A stretch of DNA of 64,000 bases from Amorphochlora amoebiformis (GCA_054601695.1 BAAHQB010000020.1:434001-498000); one strand, 5' to 3'; positions 39,559 through 57,665 are shown, counted from the stretch's first letter. Translations and numbers: made by a program. Notes: a model not told the origin generated them from the sequence alone.

Positions 39559-41974
39559 ATGGATACCGAGGATATAGGGGGCGTTTGGATCGATGGGGAA
39601 TTCTATGAGCAGACAAATTCTCAGCCCACGGGTCAATCGAAGGTGAGATATGCCGCTGTGGTGGAAATTGTGGCGATCCGTGATATTCACATGTTTTGTG
39701 CTTATTGCAGGAAGAGGCAATGCTCGGAGTCTTTGGGAACTTCGAATACAACCGGAGATCGACTAGGACACAAAACGCCTCTCTTGCCAAACCTATGCGG
39801 TTCGTAGGGGGTGATCTGTACAAGTCAGCTGACGTCGCCGAAAGCTACAACGAGAACGCAAAAATGGAGGAGGAGGAGAAGAATAATGATGCCCCTGCAG
39901 AGCCCAAAACCGCGTTGGAAATCCGGAGGGAGGCGCGTCTGGCTCGTGAGAAGGCAAAAAAAGAGCGTGAGGCAGCAGAGGGCAAGCGAGAGCGGAGAAG
40001 ACCGAAACCTAGGGCAGTAAAGGCTGACAAAGACTTCGCTGGCTTCCAGAAGCTTTCCGGGGGACTGGGGATGAAAATGTTACAGAAAATGGGATACAAA
40101 GGAGGTGCACTGGGCAGGTATGGAAACGGGATTGTGAATCCAGTCAAGACGAAGCTGCGCCCACAACAGATGGGTCTGGGATATGGGGGCTATAAGGAAC
40201 GCGCGAACATGACGCAGGCGGAAATCGACGGGGGAGACGACGATCATGACGTAGATAATCGCTCCCAGAAGGTTCAGAAGCGTCCTGCAGCCGGCACTAA
40301 CTGGAAAAGGTCGAGCAAGAAGCCGAAGCGTGTGTACAAGACCATCAACGAAATCAAGGAGGAGGAGAAGGCTAAGGCTGCACCGGAACTCGTGATTGAT
40401 ATGCGAGGTCCTCACGTCCGCGTTACCTCTCTAGATAAGGTGGGTGGGCTCGACGCACCTGCCACCAGCGCGGGGGATGGTTGGACTCCCACGGGATCGG
40501 CTAACACCTTGCCGGAGCTGAAGTGGAACATGGATGCCCTGGTGGAGCACACTGAATCGGAGGTACGGAAGACCCTCGCGGCCGTAGATAATACCAAAAA
40601 GCGGGCTAAGGCTCTCCACAACCAGCGCGATGAGATGGCCAAGAGGGTGGATGTCGGCAAGAGACGAGCGGAGAATCTGGCGATGGTGGTCGGGGTCGTC
40701 GTCAAAGCGCGCGAGCAGGCAGGAAAAACGGAAGGGGGGCGGCTGGCGGAAGCAAACGTTCTTCTTGACGCCTTCGAATTCATCACTGAAAAGTATCGCC
40801 AAGAGTGCACAATCTATGGAGTCGATCGGGTTGCCATGGCTCTGCTCGGGGACAGATTGCAGAAGGCGGTCGCCGGTTGGCGTCCACTCCTCCCAGGGGG
40901 GAACGGGACAACGCTTGAGCTTGTACCTGTGCTTCGACGATGTCGAAGGCTGTTCGTTTCTGAGGGTCTCTACAAGCAGCTCGTCGAGACCACCGTACTA
41001 TCCCCAATCTCTCTGGCCCTATCGTCGTGCGAGATGCGAAAGTTCGCGGGACCAATCAGCCTCATAGAGACAATCAAAATGGCCCTCCTCCCAGAAATCC
41101 ACACATATATCCTCACTAATGTCGTGGTCCCCAGGCTTCGGAATGAGCTAAACATGTGGAATCCCACCCGCGACCAAGTCCCTGTTCACACCTGGATTCA
41201 TCCCTGGCTAGACCTGCTTCCCCAAGCTGCCCTTGAAGCCATATTTGCGATTATACGAAGCAAGCTGCAGGCCGCACTTTTTGTATGGAGGCCGATGGAT
41301 TCCTCCGCGCTCGTTCTTGTGGAGCCTTGGAAGGATGTTTGGAAGCGTAGGCACATGTGGGAGTTTCTCTCCCGCTCCATTCTCCCAAAACTCCGGACAC
41401 TTTGCCAAAATACTGTTGTGGTCAACCCCAGCGCTGAGAACCCTAAGCCCTTTGTCGCAGTCGTTAAGTGGCATACAGTAGTCCCTCATCACGCTCTTGT
41501 CTCGATCCTGTTTCACCACTTCTTTCCAAAGTGGCTAGGAGCCCTTGCGCGATGGCTGCGTGCACCAGGAGGTCCCAACAAGTTTGAACAAGTAGCTCGG
41601 TGGTACAAGGGCTGGAGAGAGCTCATACCCCCAACACTCCTCACTCACCCAATCGTCGAGACACAAGTACGCAAGGGGTTGGATCTAATGAACGCAGCCG
41701 TGAACGACCAGCCCTTGGAACCGATACTAACATCTCTAGGCAAGGCATTCCCAGCACAGCAAGCAGCACTGCGACGTGAAGCAAATGCCGCTGGCGAAGG
41801 GGTCAAGAGTTCAGCACCTGGGGCAGCGGAAGCGGCTGCCCGAGCTGCACGTGCTCGTCGCGTCGCCGCCTCGGCAGCTGCGGGCGGACTAAGTCTTCGT
41901 GAGGTAATAAACATATATTTATGTAAAAACAAGAATACTACTATAACGCATAACATGTATACATATATGTATGG

Positions 41975-42021
<47 letters not shown>

Positions 42022-42039
42022 CATATATAAATATGTGTG

Positions 42040-42076
<37 letters not shown>

Positions 42077-42317
42077 TATATTAATACATTTATATTAGAT
42101 ATATTATATATATATATATATACATATATATGTAGATATGTAGATATGTATGTATGTATGTATGTATATATATAAATTTTTTCATACATACATATGTGTG
42201 CATCATATCTTTTTGCATTCATACACATATTGTTATTCTAGCCTTTTCTTTGGTAGAAGTGTGGTATCTTCTTGTGGTATGTAGGCTATGCACGACATTT
42301 GTCTTGTGCTAGACCAT

Positions 42318-42349
<32 letters not shown>

Positions 42350-42398
42350 GGATGAAAAGTGTTATAGGTATGCATATATATATATATATATATGTATG

Positions 42399-42493
<95 letters not shown>

Positions 42494-42785
42494 TTAAATA
42501 TACACATATATTTTTGTGTATAATATCTAATATGCCGAAAACGTTCATTCTTACCGTATGCTTTACGATTTATAACAGGCTTTGGAGCGTTTCGCGGCAC
42601 GAAATTCCATTGAATTCGTACCAAATCCCAAGAAAGGGCTGCGAGAAGGCTGCCCGGTTTACACATTTGGACGGCGTAGTGTTTACATCAAGGGCAAGAG
42701 CGTGTTTGCGCACGTGCCCAAGGCAGGGGGAGGTGGAGAGTGGATGCCGGTAGCGTTGGATGAGTTATTGTCTATGGCAAAGTGA
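39559..42785 (+). CDS. TFIP11: TFIP11/Ntr1-like G-patch spliceosome-disassembly factor
   Basis: Three exons, 39559-39642, 39711-41903 and 42579-42785, join in phase 0 to encode 827 residues, close to the roughly 840 of animal homologues. The start is the first in-frame ATG after a stop at 39424 and has A at -3 and G at +4. Residues 1-60 are an acidic N-terminus with EEAMLGVFG, matching the family's EEA..GVW segment. About 80-135 is a Lys/Glu/Arg-rich helix. About 144-188 is the G-patch ([20 protein letters not shown] through MGLGYGG). VYKTINEIK (about 234-242) and ELVIDMRG are family motifs. About 423-700 is the GCFC-type helical domain, with [13 protein letters not shown] and ARWYKGW. An Ala-rich linker follows. 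Exon 3 gives the conserved tail ([17 protein letters not shown], ending LLSMAK). Family role: the nuclear protein binds and activates the Prp43/DHX15 helicase to disassemble intron-lariat spliceosomes. Assignment is secure at family level. Confidence 0.95.
39643..39710 (+). other. intron 1 of the TFIP11-like gene
   Basis: 68 bp, GT-AG, phase 0. The donor is AAG|GTGAGA and the acceptor TTATTGCAG|GAA. Splicing joins ...GQSK to EEAMLG and so restores the conserved N-terminal motif; reading through would break it. Confidence 0.9.
41904..42578 (+). other. intron 2 of the TFIP11-like gene, filled with TA arrays
   Basis: 675 bp, GT-AG, phase 0. The donor is GAG|GTAATAAAC and the acceptor TTTATAACAG|GCT. 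Several (TA)n arrays (about 41978-42075 and 42320-42480) make up much of it. Retention would end the protein at a stop in the intron and remove the conserved C-terminal 68 residues. Confidence 0.9.
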
Positions 42786-42789
42786 AGTT

Positions 42790-42863
42790 TAGTACACTAA
42801 GCTTTAAATTTCTACAATCATCTAGATCATAACCAACTGTATTCGAATCCACTGTATTTACAT

Positions 42864-42921
<58 letters not shown>

Positions 42922-43370
42922 ATATATATTTATATACATATATATATATATACTCAGTATATATATAAATATATATATACTATCGGATATATTCACAGAT
43001 CTAGATATATATATATATATATATATATGGAGAGAGAGAGATTAATATAATATTATATTGAAATATGTGTCATCATGATCATGACTTTTATGCTAGTCTA
43101 GGTGTATGCCTATTTTAATTTATCAGTATTACTAGACTTGATGACTTTCATACTATGATACATGAAATTTCAAGTACATGAAATTTCAAGTAACTAGTAC
43201 AACTGACCGTACTTACTACTTACTACTTAATGATTTAAGTTGTATATATGATATATCTAGTATATAGGTCATGAGAAATTCGTTCTAAAGTAGGCAAAGT
43301 TAGTAGCGAATTTAATTAATAAAATAATATTAAACGTTTATACAAACTATATAATAATAATAGTATATAT
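42790..43370. other. 3' flank of the TFIP11-like gene
   Basis: A short unique piece, TA arrays (42865-43030), then about 330 bp of AT-rich complex DNA (43035-43370) with several CTAG words and the direct repeat CATGAAATTTCAAGTA (43161, 43177). No AATAAA-type signal stands out close to the stop codon. No gene recognised. Confidence 0.6.
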
Positions 43371-43379
43371 ATTTACAAA

Positions 43380-44191
<812 letters not shown>

Positions 44192-44194
44192 CAG

Positions 44195-45108
44195 CACACA
44201 AGTAAATAATACATATGTAACACATACAAAGTATTTATACTAACTTGTACGTACTGAGTATCGGGCTCTGGAGTTACTCGTGTAGTCAATACTAGTAGAG
44301 CATGTAATGAGTACACAGTAGTCGAGTGGTACCTGAGGTGCTTTGCTAAATTCGATACTACTCACTCTGAGAGTACAGTAATATACTGAGTCAAGTTCTG
44401 AGTACTATTACTAGTTACAAATTTACAATACATATATGCACCATCGGCAATTTTTTCATAGTATCACCCAAATGATCCACAGAAAAAACTTTTCATGTCA
44501 GTCCCACTGACTCGCACACAGACAGCCACAACGTTCGGCGACCATTAGCACATCCCCACAGTCTGTCTGTCTGAGTCACAAGGCGGCTATGATTCCACGT
44601 GACATGGCCGACGCGAGTCCCCTCAATATTCCTATGGTCTATTGGGAGGCTAGTCGGTGGTAACGGTCGCGGTGGGGGGGGGCCCGCTTGTGGGAGAATT
44701 CGGAGAACTCCAGCCTCCATCACGTGCGGGATGTCAAACACACTCGCGTGTGGGATGTCAAACACACTTATCGAATGATAATCCGAACTTTTCATGATAT
44801 CATGCAATGATATCATGATATCAATATTTCTGATATTAAGATATTGAACGTAAATATAACGGTATAATCTATCAATATGTATTCTATTTTGCCGACCCGA
44901 AGTAATGTTTTTCTTTTGTAGGACGCCGCAACACGTGATTTCACTTAAGATTAATCTTTTCGGCAATCTGTTACATATATCTTGTGTTGATTTGGTATTA
45001 TTACCAAAAACAGCCCAGTTCTTGGAACGTTCCATCGAGGCCAGCTCCGATTCCAGCGTCCTACCATCGTAGCAGTGGCGAACCAAACCCCCACGTCATC
45101 CCACCAAG
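44195..45108. other. upstream region of the 45109 gene
   Basis: About 900 bp of complex DNA. 44230-44420 is rich in ACTGAGT/AGTACT-like words. 44723-44770 holds two tandem copies of a 24-bp unit (CGTGNGGGATGTCAAACACA...). 44793-44823 has three closely spaced GATATC palindromes. GC rises in the last 100 bp, the probable 5' untranslated region. A reverse-strand frame of 197 codons (44493-45086) crosses it but shows no domain and starts inside the presumed leader of the next gene. Confidence 0.6.
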
Positions 45109-46230
45109 ATGTCTATTGAACGCACCAACACTCACCCAACATTTGGAAAATCCGTCCCTTCGTTCTTGACGAAGAGTCAGTCGAGTTTTCGGCCTTCATT
45201 GAAGTATCGATCGTTAAATATGGCGGACAACAAGCAGGGTGGGTTTGGTGGTGCGAGAGGGTTGGGGATGCCGGTTCTCGGGGGCCTAGCGATGCCTGGA
45301 CTTGCGTCTTCGCAATCCAATCCAGTCACATTGCCCTCTTTCGTCATTCCTACTGGTCATATGGTGGCACCAGTGAAAAAACCAGTGTTTCGAAACGTAC
45401 CCTTCGCCAGACAGCTGCCAGAGGAAGGCTTCCGAGCGCTTTCCATCACGCCGAAAGTCAAGCCTAGACTCCTCCCTCCGTTCTACGAGAAGAATATGTC
45501 ATTCTCGTGCGACCGTCCGGCTGAGGAGATCTATGATGCTATCGCGGCAGCTCTGAGAGATCACACGGTGGAGTCCAAGCCTGATAAAGGGAAATACAAG
45601 GGGCATGCAGAAATCATGGGCCAGTGCATATCGTTTCAGATCCATCTCTTCTTGAAGCCGGATGGGGGCCATTTAGTCGAGTTCCAGAGGCGTCGGGGAG
45701 ATTCTTGTGCCTTTTGGCACTTCTTTCGGGAGACCATGGAGGCGTTAGGGAAGGACCTCGCAGACGCTGCATCGTTTGTCAAGGGGCTTCCAGAGAAGAG
45801 CCATGTACAGAAGCGGCCTTCGTTGGAGGTGACGAAGGCCACCAAGCTGTCTGGGAAGACCCTCAAGACCATGAGGGATCTAGCCAGCACCTCGGGTTCT
45901 CTGCAGCTAGGAATTCTGCAGACAATGAACAACCTAGCGGAGTCGCTCTCCAAGGACGACTCGGACGCAATTAGCACCTTCCGTACCGTCGCCGCTACGG
46001 CATGTATCTCCAGAGACCCGTTGGTATCTCGATGTGCCCGCTCTGTTCTGGAGAAAATGCCGAAGGCTGCACCAAAGGAGCCATCTTTAGTGACAGTGGA
46101 TGATATCTATCAGGCGCTTGCTCAGAACACTCTCCGGTCGATTAAGTCTGAGAAGGAGGATTTTTCAAAGGCAAACGGCAAAGTGGCAGATATCGGCTCG
46201 CGTGAGCCGACTAACGTCTTGGGGCTTTAG
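45109..46230 (+). CDS. uncharacterised 373-residue protein
   Basis: Single uninterrupted frame, ATG at 45109 (context CACCAAGATG; in-frame stop just upstream at 45070) to TAG at 46228. Residues 1-37 are basic and Ser/Thr-rich with one Glu, a possible organellar targeting extension; an alternative start is Met38 at 45220, also in good context. About 44-65 is Gly/Met-rich. About 128-215 looks like one compact alpha/beta domain: FSCDRPAEEIYDAIAAALRD, then GHAEIMGQCISFQIHLFLKP, then HLVEFQRRRGDSCAFWHFFR. The basic VEFQRRRGD strand followed by an aromatic helix faintly recalls KA1-like folds, but this is an impression. About 248-320 is helical and could be ARM/HEAT-like (LQLGILQTMNNLAESL). The tail is charged. 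Codon composition matches the TFIP11-like gene. Function unknown; it is a real gene by length, composition and non-repetitive sequence. Confidence 0.85.
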   Translation: MSIERTNTHPTFGKSVPSFLTKSQSSFRPSLKYRSLNMADNKQGGFGGARGLGMPVLGGLAMPGLASSQSNPVTLPSFVIPTGHMVAPVKKPVFRNVPFARQLPEEGFRALSITPKVKPRLLPPFYEKNMSFSCDRPAEEIYDAIAAALRDHTVESKPDKGKYKGHAEIMGQCISFQIHLFLKPDGGHLVEFQRRRGDSCAFWHFFRETMEALGKDLADAASFVKGLPEKSHVQKRPSLEVTKATKLSGKTLKTMRDLASTSGSLQLGILQTMNNLAESLSKDDSDAISTFRTVAATACISRDPLVSRCARSVLEKMPKAAPKEPSLVTVDDIYQALAQNTLRSIKSEKEDFSKANGKVADIGSREPTNVLGL

Positions 46231-46860
46231 GTTTCGCGGATTTGGGTTAATGCGTGATTAGATAGCTGCGTTGCTGGTATGCATTTAAATTACATCAGAG
46301 ATGTGGGGAATATAACTGGCCTAGGGCTTTAAATAATGTACAATATTAGACTATTATTAGTCTAGTTAGTATCTAGATATGGATTGAATTATAGACTATA
46401 ATTTACATAATATAGGTACCTCTACCGTTCTAGTGATATCTAGAATATTCTACAGCTATATAGTAAATATATATATTCCCTCTAGTTCGGTAGCTACTAG
46501 ACTATAGCTCTAGAGCTGTCTAGGCTAAACATCTACTGATCTAATTGAATTTTTTCCAAAGTAGAGCAGTTGGGAGACGAGGTAGAGATGTCAGCTAAGA
46601 CTCAGCTGGTCTGCTAGGTCTGGGGGTTTCCGATAGCCTAGAGAGACTACGATACCGTAGCGTAAGATTACCTAGATTACGCAGAGTGTCTAGACTCCAA
46701 TAGTAGAGATTGATTGGTATATCGAGTAATCAAATTAACTTGTTACATACTTATTAGATTTAATTAACTATGCATTTTAGCCTGTCTTCTAGGATCTAGA
46801 TCTAGGGCATAAACGTTTCTTTACACATAATTTCAAAATAAGCATATTTATCTAGTTTAT
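46231..46860. other. CTAG-rich 3' flank
   Basis: Complex AT-rich DNA with 17 CTAG words counted between 46321 and 46860, about eight times chance. No reading frame of note. Composition resembles 1-946. Confidence 0.75.
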
Positions 46861-46864
46861 ATAT

Positions 46865-46969
46865 ATGTGTGATTAGAGTACTATATATCTTTTACATTTT
46901 CACAAATATAATATATACTCTGATACTGTTACATGTATTATATATATATACACATATATATATATATTA

Positions 46970-47007
<38 letters not shown>

Positions 47008-47021
47008 GTGTGTGTATATAT

Positions 47022-47064
<43 letters not shown>

Positions 47065-47180
47065 AGACATACATATATGTATATGTAAATATGTATGTAT
47101 ATATATTTTATGTATATAATATTATACAGGTATCATGCAGTCAATCGATTAGAATAAGTCATTCTCGTAAAACCACCGCA
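46865..47180. repeat. (TA)n arrays
   Basis: TA arrays, followed by a short complex piece (47125-47220). Confidence 0.9.
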
Positions 47181-48070
<890 letters not shown>

Positions 48071-48094
48071 ATGTTTATATATATATATATATTT

Positions 48095-48133
<39 letters not shown>

Positions 48134-48173
48134 ATAAACATATGAAATACATATAATAGACATATTGTATATA

Positions 48174-48221
<48 letters not shown>

Positions 48222-48267
48222 ATGTATATGTGTGTGTGTATAATATGTATATATATATATTTACATA

Positions 48268-48319
<52 letters not shown>

Positions 48320-48352
48320 GTACATTATATATGTATATATATAAATATGTAT

Positions 48353-48436
<84 letters not shown>

Positions 48437-48566
48437 CACACATATAATTGTACATTATGTATCTATACGTGTACATTTTATAGATATATACACTCATATA
48501 ACATATAAATTAAGAATAAGCAAATAAATACATTTATGAATATATGAATACCCATATTAATATTGC

Positions 48567-48616
<50 letters not shown>

Positions 48617-48718
48617 ACCTTTGGACCCGAGGTCCATTGACATCTTGGGGTATATTCCTACGGATGTACCTTTCCATTGCCTGGGCCTAATATATATATA
48701 TATATATATATTATAATA

Positions 48719-48765
<47 letters not shown>

Positions 48766-48890
48766 TTTTATATATAAATATATTGACTATATATATATAT
48801 GTATATATTTTTATATATAAATATATTGACATATATATATATATATTTATACACACATATATATACACATATATATATATATATATGTGT

Positions 48891-48940
<50 letters not shown>

Positions 48941-48945
48941 ACAAC
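48071..48945. repeat. (TA)n microsatellite stretch
   Basis: TA arrays. The island at 48615-48690 (CTTTGGACCCGAGGTCCATT, a partial palindrome around GGACCCGAGGTCC) has no gene. GTATATATTTTTATATATAA recurs at 48757 and 48801. Confidence 0.9.
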
Positions 48946-49280
48946 AATGATACATAGCATGGTGCAGGCGATTGTAGATAACGCAGTCGTACATAAAACT
49001 ACAAGCGTTAGATACAAAAAAAGTCTGGAAATCACTGGAGATCCACTGGAGATCCACTGGAGATCCACGGGAGATCCACAGGATGCATTTGTGTGTGTAT
49101 ATGTAGTGTGAGCGCCCCTGATAATCTAGTATTTTGCGACCCGTTTGGTCTATTTTGGATTATGGTTACATGAATTTTCTCTAACCATTTAGAGAAGCAT
49201 TCGAGAACCGGTACTACCGGTTTGCATCGAGTACTACCGGATACTATCGAGATTCACTAAAATTTGATCTCGAGTGTTCT
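48946..49280. other. complex island with 11-bp tandem repeat
   Basis: About 330 bp of unique DNA. CTGGAGATCCA is repeated four times at 49035-49078 (the last copy with CGGG). GTACTACCGG occurs at 49211 and 49230. No convincing gene. Confidence 0.7.
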
Positions 49281-49630
49281 CTGTGCAAGCACACCCACAA
49301 ACACACATAAGTATACATACATATACATGTATACATTATAATGTATATATATGTATATATATATATATAGATAAATACACACATATATATATATATATAT
49401 ATATAGTACCAGTCCAAGCCTATACTGATGGATTTTCTTCAAGAAATTCGCCATGGTCCGTAGCTAAAGAAATAGAAATTAATTTAGGAATATTTAACTG
49501 TTTTTATGTAGTATGTAAATTAATTTGGGAATATTTAAGTAGTTTTAGGTAGTATATAACATATATCTATGATACCTATCTGTATAGCTTATTTCCGGAA
49601 TATTTAATTATTTTTACGTAGTATATATAA
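49281..49630. other. TA array and AT-rich island with degenerate repeats
   Basis: After TA array, 49410-49620 is complex. GGAATATTTAA-containing segments ending in GTAGTATAT recur near 49487, 49528 and 49599, a degenerate tandem of about 40-70 bp spacing. No gene recognised. Confidence 0.65.
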
Positions 49631-50309
<679 letters not shown>

Positions 50310-50362
50310 CATCCCTTGTTTTGGTGGGATCTAACAGTTGGTTATATCTGTACAATTATATG

Positions 50363-50404
<42 letters not shown>

Positions 50405-50475
50405 TATATATACATCCCTTGTTTTGGTGGGATCTAACAGTTGGTTATATCTGTACAATTATATGTAATATGTAT
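50310..50475. repeat. two-copy repeat, period about 103 bp
   Basis: CATCCCTTGTTTTGGTGGGA followed by TCTAACAGTTGGTTATATCT and GTACAATTATATGTAAT occurs at 50310 and 50413, practically identical, separated by TA array. A diverged relative (TTGGCTGGATCTAGGAGTTG) lies near 50929. Confidence 0.9.
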
Positions 50476-50479
50476 ACAC

Positions 50480-50522
<43 letters not shown>

Positions 50523-51042
50523 TATATACATACATATTATATGCATACACATGTATACACAGGTATAGATACCATATATACACATACATATACACATATA
50601 TACATATGTATATACACATACATACATACATACATACATATTGCATGCACATATACACACATACATGCATGTACACACACATGCACAAACATACACACAC
50701 ATGCACACATGAACACACACATGAATAAGTATGAAATTATTCCTTAAATCTAAAAATTCGGGTATATATCCCTGAAACCACCCTCTTTCCTATGTATTAT
50801 ACGTATGTATTATACGTACCTATGCGTGCGTAAGTATAAAACCCCATTCTTACCCTCTTTACTACGTGCTATGTGTGTGTATTATACGCATGTATGATAC
50901 TGTATGTGTTAAGTATATTACTTCGTTTTTGGCTGGATCTAGGAGTTGGTTGCATATTCGAGACGCGACTTTTATTCCGATTCCTAGGGACTCGTCTCGC
51001 TAGATTTCATGTTTGCTTGTCATTATGTATGAATATACATAC

Positions 51043-51074
<32 letters not shown>

Positions 51075-51091
51075 AATATTATGTTAACACA

Positions 51092-51136
<45 letters not shown>

Positions 51137-51235
51137 TATATATACATCATGCGCAGCATTCATATCTACAATATCAACAGCGTATACTTATGCATATTCT
51201 CATATATATAAAAATTTGTATTGTATATACAACAT

Positions 51236-51270
<35 letters not shown>

Positions 51271-51274
51271 CATA

Positions 51275-51332
<58 letters not shown>

Positions 51333-51378
51333 TGTTCATACTGCGAAAGAAATCGAGAGCAATCTGAGTCACCCGAAT

Positions 51379-51471
<93 letters not shown>

Positions 51472-51495
51472 CACACAAACACACACACACACACG

Positions 51496-51552
<57 letters not shown>

Positions 51553-51600
51553 TATTCATACCCGAAAGAAGTCATAAACACTCTGAGTCACCCGAAGCTT
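50480..51600. repeat. TA and CA microsatellites with a complex island
   Basis: TA/CATA arrays to about 50720, a complex island at 50725-51025 (TATGTATTATACGTA twice near 50790; no gene recognised), then TA arrays to 51340. CATGTTCATACTGCGAAAGA at 51331 and CATATTCATACCCGAAAGAA at 51551 are related copies, each followed by a match to CTGAGTCACCCGAA. Confidence 0.85.
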
Positions 51601-52050
51601 AGCTTGGGTCACGTTATCATTACGCAAAGGTCTTAGTATTAGGGTTAGGATTAGGGTTAGGGTTAGGGCTAGGGTCAGGGTTAGGGTTAGACATATGGTG
51701 AAGGTTATTTACATGTGACGTTGTCATTAAGCAAAATATTTAGTATTAGGGTTAGGGTTAGGGTTAGGGTTAGGGTTAGGGTTAGGGTTAGGGTAATTGT
51801 TAGACATATGATAAAGTCTATACACACAAAAGCTTGGCTTATGTCATGTTATCATTACGCAAAATATTTAGTATTAGTATTAGGGTTAGGGTTAGGGTTA
51901 GGGTTAAGGTTAGGGATAGGGTTGGATATATGATAAAGTCTTGGCTAAGGTCAGGTTTGCATTACGCAAAATATTCAGTATTTGGGTTCAGGTTAGGGTT
52001 AGGGTTAGGGTTAGGGTCAGGAATAGGGATAGGGATAGGGATGGAGTACA
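51600..52050 (+). repeat. composite satellite: unique core plus TTAGGG run, 4 copies
   Basis: A core with CATTACGCAAAATATTTAGT (or close variants) starts at 51618, 51725, 51853 and 51960. Each is followed by a run of TTAGGG units, up to about 8 and perfect in the second copy. Spacing is 107, 128 and 107 bp. Upstream parts such as GCTTGGCTTATGTCATGTTA and TGATAAAGTC are shared between copies. The G-rich strand is +. Confidence 0.95.
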
Positions 52051-52059
52051 GATAGGGCT

Positions 52060-52275
52060 ATCTAAGCATCGTATTATTATTACATATCAGTTAGGCTGGG
52101 GTATGTTTTAGGGTTATGTAAGCATCGTATTATTATTACATATTAGTTAGGTTAGGGTAAGGTTTAGCGTTATGTAACTATCGTATTATTATTACATGTT
52201 GGTTAGGTTAGGGTATGTTTTAAGGTTATGTAAGCATCACAGGGCGGCTAAAGCTAGGGGAAGGTTTAGGTTTAC
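52060..52275 (+). repeat. 56-bp satellite containing TTAGG words
   Basis: AAGCATCGTATTATTATTAC starts at 52064, 52120 and 52176 (AACTATC variant), with a truncated unit at 52232. The interval is exactly 56 bp each time. Each unit also has GTTAGGTTAGGGTA or a close variant. It directly follows the composite TTAGGG satellite. Confidence 0.9.
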
Positions 52276-52276
52276 A

Positions 52277-53690
<1,414 letters not shown>

Positions 53691-53694
53691 ACAA

Positions 53695-54231
53695 TATAAC
53701 AACCACTAATCTTAAAAAATAAAAAATAAAAAAAACGCTTAACATTAGCAGCAACACTAAAGATGAATCCTAACACTAGAGCCGCACTATTAAAGGATAA
53801 CAAACATAATAATACACTGATACACTACCAGCACTTCCAGCAGTAATCGTAAACACTTAGTATATATATATATATATATTAATCATGTGAAAGCCGAGAA
53901 TATATCAGGTAATGGGGCAGGTGGGATGGAAATATTTTGAAGGTAACGCCGCAAAAAATACCTTTCAAAAAAAAAAAAAAAAGAAAAGAGGCGCAATTCA
54001 AACCTCGTTTCGAAATTGGCGCATTTTGCCCTCTTTGAGACGAGATATTGCTACCCTCATACCTTAGTTTATATGTTTCTTTCTCTTTTTGTAAAACATA
54101 TGCATATATCTGATATATATGTAAGTATATGTATGTGTATATGTATGTGGGTATGTACATATATCGTTGTATGTCTGATTATTTATATTTTCAGATGTAT
54201 GTATGTATACATATATATATATATATATATG

Positions 54232-54294
<63 letters not shown>

Positions 54295-54360
54295 AGCTAT
54301 TTTCCCTCTTTGAGGCGAAATCGCCATGTCTTAGATTATATTTTTTCTCTCCTTTATATA
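53695..54360. other. complex island interrupted by TA array
   Basis: 53695-54110 is unique DNA with A-runs; 54195-54292 is TA array; 54293-54355 is unique. GCCCTCTTTGAGACGAGATA at 54029 and TCCCTCTTTGAGGCGAAATC at 54304 begin a diverged duplicate. No gene recognised on either strand. Confidence 0.6.
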
Positions 54361-57049
<2,689 letters not shown>

Positions 57050-57051
<2 letters not shown>

Positions 57052-57138
57052 CGAGGTCATTATAATAGAGATAATAATATACATCAGTCGTATATATATA
57101 TATATATATATCGCTATATATATATATTATCTCGCTCT

Positions 57139-57170
<32 letters not shown>

Positions 57171-57218
57171 ATATATTACAAGGTTATTATAAGAGAAAAC
57201 ATCATATGTACTTCCGTC

Positions 57219-57264
<46 letters not shown>

Positions 57265-57304
57265 CGAGGTCACTATAATAGAGATAATCATATGTACATC
57301 AGTC

Positions 57305-57356
<52 letters not shown>

Positions 57357-57398
57357 TACAAGGTTATTATAAGAGAAAACATCATATGTACATCCGTC

Positions 57399-57436
<38 letters not shown>

Positions 57437-57463
57437 CTATATCTTATACACATACACACACAA

Positions 57464-57515
<52 letters not shown>

Positions 57516-57615
57516 CGAGGTCACTATAATAGAGATAATCATATGTACATCAGTCGTATATATATGTGTATATATATGTGTATATACATACACCTACATA
57601 CATATACTTGTGCAT

Positions 57616-57665
<50 letters not shown>

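Noticed and set aside
40412-40810. Frames of 90-145 codons antisense to or out of frame with the G-patch gene
   Set aside because: They are shadows of a confidently identified coding exon.
44493-45086. 197-codon reverse-strand frame
   Set aside because: It has no recognisable domain, includes translation of the 24-bp tandem repeat, and its ATG lies 22 bp from the start of a strong gene on the other strand, leaving no room for a promoter. Strand-specific RNA evidence would be needed to revive it.
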